This document shows positions 8,872-16,761 of a stretch of 32,118 nt of DNA, in pieces; the first letter of the stretch is position 1; each line of letters opens with the position of its first letter. Under the pieces are notes generated by a model. That model did no database searches, had not been told where the DNA came from, and saw only the letters and a list, made by a program, of their open reading frames with translations. The translations under genes and the position numbers were made by a program. Origin of the DNA: Bacteroides sp. GTDB taxonomy: Bacteria; Bacteroidota; Bacteroidia; Bacteroidales; Muribaculaceae. The stretch covers positions 12,633-44,750 of the forward strand of contig JAAVDV010000030.1 in assembly GCA_014801595.1 (NCBI GenBank). Reading direction: 5' to 3'.

Positions 8872-10236
8872 ATGAATTTCAAGAAACAACACTTTCTCCT
8901 TTCCGCCGTTCTCGGAGTCCTCACGATGGCTGCATGCGCATCGTGCGGCTCCGACAACGACGAGCCCACACCCGTCACCCCCGGCAATCCGTCCGCCGGG
9001 GGTGATGAAAAGGTGGAGCCGGCATCGACCGACATCATCTATGAAGCCAATCCCCGCTTCTTCGCCAAGACAGGCGCGCTGCGTGAGATCGAGAATCAGT
9101 TGCCGCGCATCTCCGGCATGGGATGCGACGTGCTCTGGCTTATGCCGATCTTCGAGCCGGGAGAGGTAAAGAGCGTAGGAAGCCCCTACTGCATCAAGGA
9201 CTATAAGAAAATCAATCCCGCCTACGGCACCGACGCCGACCTGAAATCGCTCATCGGCAAAGCCCATTCCCTCGGGATGAAAGTTATCCTTGACTGGGTG
9301 GCCAACCATACGAGCTTCGATAATACCTGGACAACATCCCACCCCGAACGCTACAAGAAGGATGCCAACGGCAATATCGCCGCAACAAAGGATTGGGCCG
9401 ACGTGGCTCAGCTCGACTATTCGGTGGCATCTACCGAAGAGGGAATGATCGACGCCATGGAATATTGGGTTAAGAATTTCGGTATCGACGGCTATCGCTG
9501 CGACTATGCCGAAGGTGTGCCCCATGATTTCTGGAAGAAGGCCATCACCGCTCTGCGCAAAATCGACCCGAAGCTGATAATGCTGGCCGAGACTTCGCAG
9601 AAGGGTTTCTATGAGGATGGCTTCGATATGATTTATGACTGGAGCTTCGCCCCCGACCTCGCAAAAGCTATGGGGAAAGGGAAGATAGCCTCTTTCGTCA
9701 ATGACGCGCGCACGACTATCACATCGCTGCCGGAAGGAAAGAGCATCCTCCGATATGCTTTCAACCATGACGTCGTTGCCGAAAATGAATTCGACCGCTA
9801 TTTCGGTTCCGCCGACGGTGTGAAGGCCGCCTACGCTCTGGCCGCCATGCTCGGGGGCACGCCGATGATATACTCCGGCATGGATGCCGACAACGTGAAG
9901 GGGAAACTCTCCTTCTTCAACTATTCTCCCCTCACATTCTCATCAACGCTGACCGCGGATTACTCCGCCATCGACGCCGCCTATAAGGAGACGGCCGATG
10001 TGCGCGGCGGGACATTCGCCGATTTCTCCAACGGCGACGTGGCAGGTTTCACCTATAAGGCCAACGGCAACACCCTGCTCGTGGTCGTGAACACCGCCAA
10101 TTCCGCCAAGAGCTATCGCACTCCCATACAGCTCTCGGGCGAAGTGATGGAGGATCTCCTGTCGGGCTCCGAGGATAAACTCCCCGTCAGCCTCGACCTT
10201 GAACCTTACGGATATAAATTTTATCTGAAAAGATGA
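8872..10236 (+). CDS. GH13 alpha-amylase lipoprotein (SusG-like role)
   Basis: This 454-residue endo-acting alpha-glucan hydrolase has a signal ending LTMAAC (Cys22, with Cys25 as alternative), then a low-complexity linker (about 27-50) and a GH13 barrel. All conserved regions are present: region I DWVANH (141-146), region II GIDGYRCDYAE with nucleophile Asp211, region III LIMLAE with acid/base Glu240, and region IV FNHD with transition-state Asp300. A C-terminal beta-domain begins near 380. It is much shorter than SusG of B. thetaiotaomicron because no starch-binding module is inserted, so substrate capture probably depends on the neighbouring CBM26-like lipoprotein. The start at 8872 is chosen because the longer in-frame start at 8809 would overlap the previous gene and bury the signal peptide. 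The stop overlaps the GH97 start by four bases (ATGA), which implies translational coupling. Confidence 0.92.
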   Translation: MNFKKQHFLLSAVLGVLTMAACASCGSDNDEPTPVTPGNPSAGGDEKVEPASTDIIYEANPRFFAKTGALREIENQLPRISGMGCDVLWLMPIFEPGEVKSVGSPYCIKDYKKINPAYGTDADLKSLIGKAHSLGMKVILDWVANHTSFDNTWTTSHPERYKKDANGNIAATKDWADVAQLDYSVASTEEGMIDAMEYWVKNFGIDGYRCDYAEGVPHDFWKKAITALRKIDPKLIMLAETSQKGFYEDGFDMIYDWSFAPDLAKAMGKGKIASFVNDARTTITSLPEGKSILRYAFNHDVVAENEFDRYFGSADGVKAAYALAAMLGGTPMIYSGMDADNVKGKLSFFNYSPLTFSSTLTADYSAIDAAYKETADVRGGTFADFSNGDVAGFTYKANGNTLLVVVNTANSAKSYRTPIQLSGEVMEDLLSGSEDKLPVSLDLEPYGYKFYLKR

Positions 10237-12344
10237 AAACTACTGTTATTTTCTCTCTATTGTGCGTGGCAGGTGCCCTGCAGACGGGTGCCTCCGCGCA
10301 GAATATCTCATCACCGTCGGGCGACCTCAGCCTGACATTCGGCCTGACTCCCGAAGGACAACCCACATATTCGCTCGATTATAAGGGGAAGAATCTCGTG
10401 AACCGCAGCCGTCTCGGTCTGAAAGGTGATGAGCGTGACTTCACGGAGGGTTTTGAAATCGTATCGGTCGACACTCTCTCTACCGACCGCACATGGCAAC
10501 CCGTATGGGGTGAATACGCCGAAATCCGCGATAATTTCCGCGAGATGGCCGTCAATCTCAAGGCTGACAAGCCGGAGCGCGAGATGACAGTGCGCTTCCG
10601 TCTCTTCGACGACGGACTCGGTTTCCGCTATGAGTTTCCCAAACAACAGCAGGGTTCATATCTGACTCTCAAGGATGAGGCCACGGAATTCAATTTCAAC
10701 GGCGACCACAAGCTTTTCTGTATCCCCGGCGATTATGACACCGACGAATATCTATGGTCGGAGACCACCTTCAGCAGTCTGCCGGAAGCTATGGGCAACT
10801 ACCATCGCCATTCCGAAGCTCAGCGCACGGGGGGAAATACTATCCAGACTCCGATGCTGCTGAAGACCGACGACCCGGTCTATGTCAACGTCCATGAGGC
10901 CGCGCTGGTCAATTACCCCGCGATGCTCCTCGACGTCGACACGCAGGAGAACAACATGAAGGCTCATCTCGTGCCTGACCGTCTCGGCGTGGCAGGATAC
11001 CTCCAGTATCCTTTCCAGACACCCTGGCGCACTCTCATCGTCAGCGACGATGCCCGCGATATACTCGCCTCACAGCTTATCCTCAACCTCAACGAGCCTT
11101 GCGCGATTGAGGATACCTCATGGATCAAACCCATGAAATTCATGGGTGTATGGTGGGAGATGTTCACCGGAAATCAGAAGACCTGGGCTTATTCCGACGA
11201 TTATCTCGCCAAACCGGGTGTGACCGATTATACGACCCTCAAACCCAACGGCCGCCATCCCGCCAATACGGCCAACGTGAAGAAGTATATCGACTTCGCC
11301 GCTGACCACGGCATAGAGGGTGTGCTCGTGGAGGGTTGGAACGAAGGTTGGGAAGACTGGGCAAGCTATCGCAAGAACCGCCAGTTCCTCTTTGACAAGG
11401 CGTATCCCGACTTCGATGTCGACGAGCTCCGCGACTATGCGGCCTCAAAGGGTGTGAAGCTTATAATGCACCATGAGACCGCCGCCAACGCCGCTGACTA
11501 TGCCCTTCAGCTCGACCGCGCTTTTCAGTTTATGAAAGATAACGGCTACGATGCCGTGAAGACCGGTTATGTCGGGGCGATTATCCCACGTTCGGAACAT
11601 CACACGTCGCAGTGGATGGTCGACCATGTTCTTGACGTAGCCAAGCGTGCAGCCGACTATAAGATTATGGTCGACAGTCACGAGGCTCCCCGTCCTACCG
11701 GACTCTGCCGCACATGGCCCAACTGGCTTGCACAGGAGTCAGCCCGTGGCGGTGAGTTCGAGTCAATGGGTGGCAATCCCCCCTCGCATACCGCGCTCCT
11801 CCCCTTCACCCGTCTGAAGGGTGGTCCGATGGACTACACGCCCGGTCTCTTCGAGACACGTCTCAGCTATTACAACGAGGGTAAGGATTCGCAGGCAGGC
11901 ACAACCCTCGCGCGTCAGCTCGCCCTCTATCTGACGATGCCCTCGCCGATGCAGATGGCCTGTGACCTCCCGGAGAACTACGAGCGTTTCCCCGACGCAT
12001 TCCAGTTCATCGAGGATGTACCCGTAGACTGGAGCGACTCCCGCTATCTCGAAGCCGAACCTGCGCGTTTCATCACCGTGGCCCGTCAGGACAAGCATTC
12101 CGACGACTGGTATGTCGGAGCAATCACGGATGAGACACCCCGCACGGCTGTGATCGATCTTTCGTTCCTCCCCAAAGGTCGGAAATTCGAGGCCACCATC
12201 TATGAGGATGCTCCCGACGCCGATTGGAAAACCAATCCGCAGGCCTACCGCATCCGTACTCAGAAGGTCGACTCCAAGAGCGTGCTCCGTCAGCCCCTCG
12301 CCTCAGGCGGCGGTGCGGCCATCCGCCTCACCCCTGTCCGCTAA
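10233..12344 (+). CDS. susB: GH97 alpha-glucosidase, inverting SusB type
   Basis: This 703-residue periplasmic exo-acting enzyme releases glucose from malto-oligosaccharides. It has a signal peptide ending GASA|Q (about residue 22), an N-terminal beta-sandwich (about 25-295) and a (beta/alpha)8 barrel with VEGWNEGWEDW, HHETAANA, DSHEAPRPTG and GGNPPSHTALLPFTRL, then a small C-terminal beta-domain. Glutamates 415, 484, 502 and 508 are spaced 69, 18 and 6 residues apart. This is the spacing I recall for SusB Glu439, 508, 526 and 532, the general-base pair, calcium ligand and acid. That assigns it to the inverting branch, which uses Glu bases rather than the Asp nucleophile of retaining GH97. 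It is the last gene of the PUL, coupled to the GH13 gene by an ATGA overlap. Identification as SusB-type is strong; exact linkage preference is inferred. Confidence 0.94.
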   Translation: MKTTVIFSLLCVAGALQTGASAQNISSPSGDLSLTFGLTPEGQPTYSLDYKGKNLVNRSRLGLKGDERDFTEGFEIVSVDTLSTDRTWQPVWGEYAEIRDNFREMAVNLKADKPEREMTVRFRLFDDGLGFRYEFPKQQQGSYLTLKDEATEFNFNGDHKLFCIPGDYDTDEYLWSETTFSSLPEAMGNYHRHSEAQRTGGNTIQTPMLLKTDDPVYVNVHEAALVNYPAMLLDVDTQENNMKAHLVPDRLGVAGYLQYPFQTPWRTLIVSDDARDILASQLILNLNEPCAIEDTSWIKPMKFMGVWWEMFTGNQKTWAYSDDYLAKPGVTDYTTLKPNGRHPANTANVKKYIDFAADHGIEGVLVEGWNEGWEDWASYRKNRQFLFDKAYPDFDVDELRDYAASKGVKLIMHHETAANAADYALQLDRAFQFMKDNGYDAVKTGYVGAIIPRSEHHTSQWMVDHVLDVAKRAADYKIMVDSHEAPRPTGLCRTWPNWLAQESARGGEFESMGGNPPSHTALLPFTRLKGGPMDYTPGLFETRLSYYNEGKDSQAGTTLARQLALYLTMPSPMQMACDLPENYERFPDAFQFIEDVPVDWSDSRYLEAEPARFITVARQDKHSDDWYVGAITDETPRTAVIDLSFLPKGRKFEATIYEDAPDADWKTNPQAYRIRTQKVDSKSVLRQPLASGGGAAIRLTPVR

Positions 12345-12368
12345 GAGAGTGTTAAATCAAACACTCTC
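12345..12368 (+). terminator. hairpin directly after the GH97 stop codon
   Basis: GAGAGTGTT (12345-12353) and AACACTCTC (12360-12368) form a 9-bp stem with a 6-nt loop, starting at the base after the TAA. No T-run follows, so it may protect the 3' end or slow transcription ahead of the stronger terminator at 12479. Confidence 0.5.
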
Positions 12369-12478
12369 CCAGAATCAATTCGTATTTTGCAAACTTAATC
12401 ATAGAGTTAGTGAGTTAGTATCAAGTAAGCAAGAATCGCATTTCACACACACACGAATCAATAGTTCTACATTTCCTG

Positions 12479-12517
12479 TCGTCGGTCCGGCGTGGTGCCG
12501 TGCCGACGATCTTTTTT
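12479..12517 (+). terminator. rho-independent terminator of the PUL operon
   Basis: A 7-bp outer stem (TCGTCGG at 12479-12485, CCGACGA at 12503-12509) encloses a 4-bp inner stem (CGGC/GCCG). The T-run TTTTTT at 12512-12517 follows at once, the usual form of an intrinsic terminator on the plus strand. Confidence 0.75.
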
Positions 12518-12564
12518 ATATCTACACATCAGCTCCGGCCATCGGAATTTATGTAAAGGTTTTG

Positions 12565-12633
12565 GTCAAAAGACCATAGACCACAGTTCCATAGGGTTTA
12601 TTTCCTTGGTTCTATGGTCTTTGGTCTTTTGAC
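12565..12633. repeat. palindromic intergenic repeat, copy A
   Basis: Two 26-nt arms (12565-12590 and 12608-12633) pair with 4 mismatches around a 17-nt loop. The arm core is AGACCA and the loop flank is CCACAGTTCCATAG. Copy B at 15417-15486 has the same arms, loop flanks and ATTTCCTT loop segment. A degenerate right-arm duplicate (CTTTGGCGCTATGGAC, around 12639-12654) follows. It lies between convergent genes, 27 nt from the end of the minus-strand operon, so it could also act as a terminator or RNA-stabilising hairpin. Confidence 0.8.
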
Positions 12634-12659
12634 TGCCTCTTTGGCGCTATGGACAATGA

Positions 12660-13706
12660 TTAGAAGAAAAGCATTATGCCTGTGGAAAGGGTCGAGAATG
12701 AGAGCCCGGCTGACTTTTTCATCATCTGCATCGGAGAATACCGCACGTAAAGAGCAATAGGGCTATAATGTACGACACCAAGAAAATCCACTGTCACCGG
12801 ACGCTGCCCGATATGTCGCGTCACAACCGAATAGTCGCTGTCCCCGATACGGTAAGAGGTCTGGAGATGCCCGGTAACGTTGAAATTGACGACAGGTCCG
12901 ACTGCAAACCCGAACCTACGTGCGCGTCCAAGCTGCAAATCATAAAGCACGGGCACCTGCAGGCTGAAGAATCGGAGTGAAGAGGCCCCCCTCTCCTGCA
13001 TCTCAGAGAAGGGTTGTGTAGATATCCGGCCGTCAGCCTCTTTATTGAAATAATGACCTTTTTTTAAGCTGAACCACTTGCCATCAAGACCAAGGCCGGC
13101 GGAGACCGAATGGCAACCGTAATTCCATTTGACACCGGCAAGTATCGTCCAACTGAGCTCCAGGCTTTTCCCCATCGCCACATCAAGCCCTGACGGGGCA
13201 TTAAGTGGAGTCGCCCAGCCGAGACCGAGACCGAATGATACGAAATCCCACCGGTGATTCCCCTTACGGTTTAGGCTGAGGTTCACCCCCTGATAGGGAT
13301 TACGCACACCGGTATAAGAGGAAACAAAGCGGTTATCGGGGTCCGGTATATCGAAACTCAGGACATTCGGCACGTCAGTCTCACCCTTGAACGAGATAAT
13401 AAGCACCCGGTTATCCTGCTCAACGACGTTGATATCTTTTAAATCTTGATATTGTGCCATATAACTCAGGTTGTCATCGTGGCCGCCTGTCTCTTCAAGT
13501 CCTGTATTGTAGTAATAATTTTCCGCTCCGTTGTCAAATTTCTCGATAACGACGGAGATATTTTCGTTATTGGAGGTGATACGCAGAGCTTTTGCCGAGG
13601 AAGCTGAGAATACGGTGTCACAGTTCTCCGTCTGTGCATATCCGCATATCGCAAAAGACAAGATAGATAAGACGATAAGGATAAGTCTTATATTAAAAGA
13701 TTTCAT
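12660..13706 (-). CDS. outer-membrane beta-barrel protein of unknown function
   Basis: This 348-residue protein is exported: MKSFNIRLILIVLSILSFAICGYAQ is a signal peptide cut after GYA. The start at 13706 is chosen because it gives this clean signal; a longer in-frame start at 13802 would overlap the upstream gene. Residues about 30-130 are a soluble beta-rich region with DIPDPDNRF. The rest reads as amphipathic strands (for example WDFVSFGLGLGWATPL, HSVSAGLGLDGKWFSL, RFGFAVGPVVNFNV) and ends in an aromatic FF, as in small outer-membrane barrels of the PorT/OmpA-barrel type. It is the last of four genes headed by an ECF sigma factor, 28 nt after the DUF6108-like gene. It is probably the main envelope product of that regulon, but its function is unknown. 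Confidence 0.75.
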   Translation of the reverse strand: MKSFNIRLILIVLSILSFAICGYAQTENCDTVFSASSAKALRITSNNENISVVIEKFDNGAENYYYNTGLEETGGHDDNLSYMAQYQDLKDINVVEQDNRVLIISFKGETDVPNVLSFDIPDPDNRFVSSYTGVRNPYQGVNLSLNRKGNHRWDFVSFGLGLGWATPLNAPSGLDVAMGKSLELSWTILAGVKWNYGCHSVSAGLGLDGKWFSLKKGHYFNKEADGRISTQPFSEMQERGASSLRFFSLQVPVLYDLQLGRARRFGFAVGPVVNFNVTGHLQTSYRIGDSDYSVVTRHIGQRPVTVDFLGVVHYSPIALYVRYSPMQMMKKSAGLSFSTLSTGIMLFF

Positions 13707-13734
13707 AATGTTCAGTGTTGTGATAGTTGGATTT

Positions 13735-14208
13735 TTATTTAGCTTTCTTGGCAAGAGATTGTATAAGGTCGGCGGCATCCTGCTCGGACAAGGTCCCCTC
13801 AAGATAAAGGATCAGTACGTTGCCCCCTCCACCTACCGCATTGTTCAGGTAATAGATGTAACGATTTAGTTTCTTGCCATTGACGTTGACCGGCTTGAGA
13901 TTGAAAAGCGCAAAGTACAGTTTCCCCTCGAGATAGCGCACATTCTTACCGATGGCTTTTGCCCCGTCGGATAACACAAGATGCTCTGCCTCCTGCCTGT
14001 ATACGGCAGCCGGACCCTTGAAAGAAGCAAATACCGTAAGACGGTGACTCTGCAGGAATTTGTTTTTTCCGCTTATCATGGTTTCGGACACCTTCGGATC
14101 ATCGGCATACCTTCCGTTGAATATCCGGTTGATTTCCAATCCTGACTGGGCATAGCCCGGCAGTGACACGGCAAGCCAAAGGAATAGGGTTATCAGTAAA
14201 CGGTTCAT
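13735..14208 (-). CDS. small secreted protein, DUF6108-like
   Basis: This 157-residue protein has a signal peptide (MNRLLITLFLWLAVSLPGYAQ). An alternative ATG at 14232 overlaps the previous stop as ATGA and would add 8 residues before the signal; 14208 gives the more standard signal peptide. The mature part (LEINRIFNGRYADDPKVSETMISG, RLTVFASFKG, YYLNNAVGGGGNVLILYLEG) resembles Bacteroidales DUF6108 proteins found beside sigma/anti-sigma pairs; this family name is from memory. No catalytic motif is apparent. It lies between the putative anti-sigma gene and the beta-barrel gene and may be a periplasmic signal input or accessory of the barrel protein. Confidence 0.7.
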   Translation of the reverse strand: MNRLLITLFLWLAVSLPGYAQSGLEINRIFNGRYADDPKVSETMISGKNKFLQSHRLTVFASFKGPAAVYRQEAEHLVLSDGAKAIGKNVRYLEGKLYFALFNLKPVNVNGKKLNRYIYYLNNAVGGGGNVLILYLEGTLSEQDAADLIQSLAKKAK

Positions 14209-14228
14209 AATTATAGTATTATACGGTT

Positions 14229-14756
14229 TCATAATAGAGGGTCGAACTGAGACTCGAAACAGAGGGCCGCCGGAGCAAGGGTCTCCATGTCATCTGTGAT
14301 ATCACTCCGGTTCCCGTCAAGGCAAGCGTTCAGTTCTTTCATATCTTCGCAGATGATCCTGAGCACTTCATCCTCCTCAACGATACGCGTGCCATTGACA
14401 TAGGCGAAGCATCTATCATCAGCAACCCGTGATGCAGTCAGACCCTTTATTCCTATCACCACTCCCCCGGTCAATGCGATTGCAACTGCTATGCCGGCGA
14501 TCCGATTCCACACATGATGCCTTGACGTCGAAGCCGGAGCAGTGTTCGCCACGGTACGGCCGGACCTGATAGTAGTGAAGCCCATCACCGCCCTCGCCTC
14601 ATCAAGAATCGGGTGAGAGAATGTAGCGGAAGCCACTCTTCTCATCAACAATTTCTCCTCATCATCCGTAAGCAGACAGTCGAAGTATCGGCTTATATCC
14701 TCAAGCAACAATTTATCGGAATTTCCGGGGTGGGATTTATCTTCATTCTTTACCAT
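14229..14756 (-). CDS. putative anti-sigma factor, one membrane segment
   Basis: This 175-residue protein has a charged cytoplasmic N-terminus (about 1-82), one membrane helix (about 86-106, RIAGIAVAIALTGGVVIGI) and a short external part (about 107-175). The N-terminal segment LEDISRYFDCLLTDDEEKLLMRRV resembles the opening helices of Bacteroidetes anti-sigma-like proteins. It lacks the larger FecR domain and any zinc-binding HxxxCxxC motif. It starts 10 nt after the ECF sigma gene, the classic place for its antagonist. The role is inferred from position and topology. Confidence 0.65.
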   Translation of the reverse strand: MVKNEDKSHPGNSDKLLLEDISRYFDCLLTDDEEKLLMRRVASATFSHPILDEARAVMGFTTIRSGRTVANTAPASTSRHHVWNRIAGIAVAIALTGGVVIGIKGLTASRVADDRCFAYVNGTRIVEEDEVLRIICEDMKELNACLDGNRSDITDDMETLAPAALCFESQFDPLL

Positions 14757-14766
14757 AATGCCTGTA

Positions 14767-15267
14767 TTAAGGGTTCATACTTCGGTAGGTATCTCTTATC
14801 TGCTTACGCGCCCGACTAAGGATTTTGCGCACGTTGGTTTCTGAGAGGTCAAGCCGCTCCGCCACTTCCGCATACGGAATCTCATCGACGTCGTGGAGGA
14901 TGAACACTTCATATTGCAGTGGTTTGAGCACTCTCTTGGCGAGCTTTATGAGCTCATGGCAAAGTTCACGGTCGGATTCAGCATTCTTTTCAGAAACCGG
15001 CAAATCGACAGATTCGGAAGTGATGCTCACCTGCGGATGTACGCGCTGTCTACGAAAAGCGTCAATCGCCGTATTACGTACTACCGTATAAGAGAGACGT
15101 TCAGCCGCCAAGTCGTCAGCGACCTCCCTATGGTTGGTCCATAGTTTGCAGAAAGCCTCATGCAGCACATCCTCGGCATCCTCCGGACTTCCGACGATGC
15201 CCGCAGCCATGCCGCGCAAGCGGACACGTATCCGGATGAAGGCAGATGTGATGCGAGACTTTTCCAC
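14767..15267 (-). CDS. ECF-type RNA polymerase sigma factor
   Basis: This 166-residue protein has the two ECF domains. Region 2 (about 10-75) carries GSPEDAEDVLHEAFCKLWTN, with YTVVRNTAIDAFRR at its end. Region 4 (about 105-160) carries LKPLQYEVFILHDVDEIPY and the HTH AEVAERLDLSETNVRKILSR. An acidic, variable linker joins them. It heads a four-gene operon with a putative anti-sigma factor and two exported proteins, so it probably answers an envelope signal and drives its own operon. A -7-like TATTTTTG lies upstream at 15361-15368. It is not linked to a SusCD pair with an N-terminal signalling domain, so a PUL trans-envelope switch is unlikely. Confidence 0.93.
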   Translation of the reverse strand: MEKSRITSAFIRIRVRLRGMAAGIVGSPEDAEDVLHEAFCKLWTNHREVADDLAAERLSYTVVRNTAIDAFRRQRVHPQVSITSESVDLPVSEKNAESDRELCHELIKLAKRVLKPLQYEVFILHDVDEIPYAEVAERLDLSETNVRKILSRARKQIRDTYRSMNP

Positions 15268-15360
15268 AGATAGAGATTTTTATTAATAGAGATTTTCAGT
15301 CCTTACGGCCCGAAATCCGTAAAGATAACGATACCAAGTAGAGTCTGTGACAAAAATCTG

Positions 15361-15368
15361 CAAAAATA
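15361..15368 (-). promoter_or_regulatory. possible -7 box upstream of the ECF operon
   Basis: TATTTTTG on the minus strand fits TAnnTTTG, about 93 nt before the sigma start codon. No TTTG-like -33 box is seen at the usual distance, so the true promoter may be an ECF-type autoregulated one. Confidence 0.3.
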
Positions 15369-15416
15369 TATCCTTTTAGTCAATGCCTATCCGTAGTCCA
15401 TAGACACTAAATTGGG

Positions 15417-15486
15417 GTCCATAGACCAGAGACCACAGTTCCATAGATTATATTTCCTTTGGCTCTATGGTCTCTGGTCTTTGGAC
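15417..15486. repeat. palindromic intergenic repeat, copy B
   Basis: Arms 15417-15442 and 15461-15486 (26 nt each) pair with 4 mismatches around an 18-nt loop. The arm core GACCAGAGACCA is perfectly paired. Compared with copy A, the fourth base pair changes from A-T to C-G while pairing is kept, and a mismatch at position 13 becomes a G-C pair. Degenerate partial copies flank it: GTCCATAGAC at 15397-15406 and CTTTGGTTCTATAAACTC at about 15493-15510. It lies in the gap between the ECF operon start and the end of the NodB-like gene. Confidence 0.8.
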
Positions 15487-15514
15487 AACCACCTTTGGTT
15501 CTATAAACTCTCCT

Positions 15515-15543
15515 TATCCTGCCGCGCTCCGCGCAGCAGGATA
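15515..15543. terminator. GC-rich hairpin downstream of the NodB-like gene
   Basis: TATCCTGC (15515-15522) pairs with GCAGGATA (15536-15543), with an inner CGCG/CGCG stem and a 3-nt loop. It lies about 140 nt beyond the stop of the minus-strand lipoprotein gene. No T-run follows on either strand, so it is a weak terminator candidate or another small palindrome. Apart from this hairpin, repeat copy B and the sigma promoter, the 15268-15686 gap shows nothing recognisable. Confidence 0.4.
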
Positions 15544-15686
15544 GGCTTGCGAACTGACCGGGTTTTCCAATCGAGAAGGTAAGAATCGACTAAGCGGGGA
15601 TAATACATAGACAACGCATTGATAATTACCCTGCAAAGGGAATAATTTCAAATTATCCAAACAATTAAGGCAAAGAAAACACTCAA

Positions 15687-16565
15687 TCAAAGAAAAGAGA
15701 ATTCATAGCCATTCTCATAAAGCCATGCAACGGCATCCTTGAAATTCCTAAGATTATTGTTTTTGCTGAATTGGTGGTATATGTGCTTGGCCATGCCGAC
15801 GACTCCTTCGGCATGAGTCAATCCGAGCGCCCAATGATGCGTGAATAACACCAAGGTATCCGCTTCACATCTCTTCTCCAGCGCGCTACGGATGTCGACA
15901 CGATTCTCAGTCCGGAGATCCGTGCGCAGGTATAACCGGTCATTTTTCCTCAGTCGCCCCCGAGTCCATACGGTCGACGCCTCATCAGTATCGAGATCAT
16001 ATGACACCCGGCCATCGCTATCGGCGCACAACAGGGTATGCACGCCATCCAACTGATTCAGAAGGGAATCCGGGGAATAGTAATAATGTACGCGCAACGC
16101 CGTGGCAAGCATGGTGCTGTCAGCAAAATCCCCGATGGCATTCCTCACCATATCATACCCCCTCTTGAACTCCGACACCGTTATATCCTCGCTGAATTGA
16201 GGTGCGGGCCAATGGTAGCCTATCCTGAGCCATGAGGAGCAGTCACGGAATTCATCCCGGAATTTCAAAGGAACGGATGTAATCTTAAGTCGCCCCTCCT
16301 TCAGCGTCGGATATGTGTACAATGTGAATTTGGCACCATATTCCTCATGCAGTTCACGAAGCAGGGCGAAGAGCGGCTCATCGAACAATGAGTCATATCT
16401 CTCCTCATTCTCGACAAGAGCTCCCCATGCCTCTACATCATCGATACTGACATGGACAATCTTACCTGACTTCTCCGGCTTTGCCGGATCGGAGGTAGCG
16501 CATCCGGTCATAAGGAGGAGCACTATAACCGAAACAAGCAACTTATCTATAATTGATGTAAGCAT
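15687..16565 (-). CDS. lipoprotein with divergent NodB/polysaccharide-deacetylase-like fold
   Basis: This 292-residue protein has a lipobox LMTGC (Cys22). After a short linker, VHVSIDDVEAW (Asp42, Asp43) resembles motif 1 of NodB polysaccharide deacetylases (T/S-F-D-D), and EYGAKFTLYTYP resembles the following strand. The standard motif 2 (H-S/T-x-x-H) is not seen; GYHWP (His118) may replace it. VLFTHHWALG (His243, His244) near the end could supply the C-terminal histidine. Together these suggest a metal-binding hydrolase on an altered NodB scaffold. The substrate is unknown and deacetylase activity should not be assumed. It is a single gene with its own promoter at 16646-16677. A long loop (about 160-235) shows no motif. 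Confidence 0.6.
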   Translation of the reverse strand: MLTSIIDKLLVSVIVLLLMTGCATSDPAKPEKSGKIVHVSIDDVEAWGALVENEERYDSLFDEPLFALLRELHEEYGAKFTLYTYPTLKEGRLKITSVPLKFRDEFRDCSSWLRIGYHWPAPQFSEDITVSEFKRGYDMVRNAIGDFADSTMLATALRVHYYYSPDSLLNQLDGVHTLLCADSDGRVSYDLDTDEASTVWTRGRLRKNDRLYLRTDLRTENRVDIRSALEKRCEADTLVLFTHHWALGLTHAEGVVGMAKHIYHQFSKNNNLRNFKDAVAWLYENGYEFSFL

Positions 16566-16645
16566 AAGAATAATTATCCGATTAAAGAAAGTTTTGAGCA
16601 GACATGACCGAGAATCAATATGCGATGCCGAGAATCGCGGCAGAA

Positions 16646-16677
16646 CAAATTTAACGATTTATCATGAATCCCACAAT
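16646..16677 (-). promoter_or_regulatory. promoter of the NodB-like lipoprotein gene
   Basis: ATTG (16677-16674), 20 nt, then TAAATTTG (16653-16646) on the minus strand: a perfect TAnnTTTG with normal spacing, giving a leader of about 75 nt. Confidence 0.6.
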
Positions 16678-16761
16678 TTTTCCAAAAAATTTTCAGTACC
16701 TAAGGTAGGTCATATACTATAGGAAGAGGTGTAATTTATAGATGAAGTATGCGTTATAGGG

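Noticed and set aside
8866..9768. 300-codon minus-strand frame opposite the GH13 gene
   Set aside because: Antisense to conserved catalytic blocks; composition is that of a mirror frame.
12202..12579. 125-codon plus-strand frame across the end of the GH97 gene
   Set aside because: It overlaps the real gene in another frame and runs through two hairpins including the terminator.
12565..15486. The whole segment between repeats A and B as a composite transposon
   Set aside because: No transposase gene lies inside, no target-site duplication was seen, and the copies are short hairpins, not insertion sequence ends.
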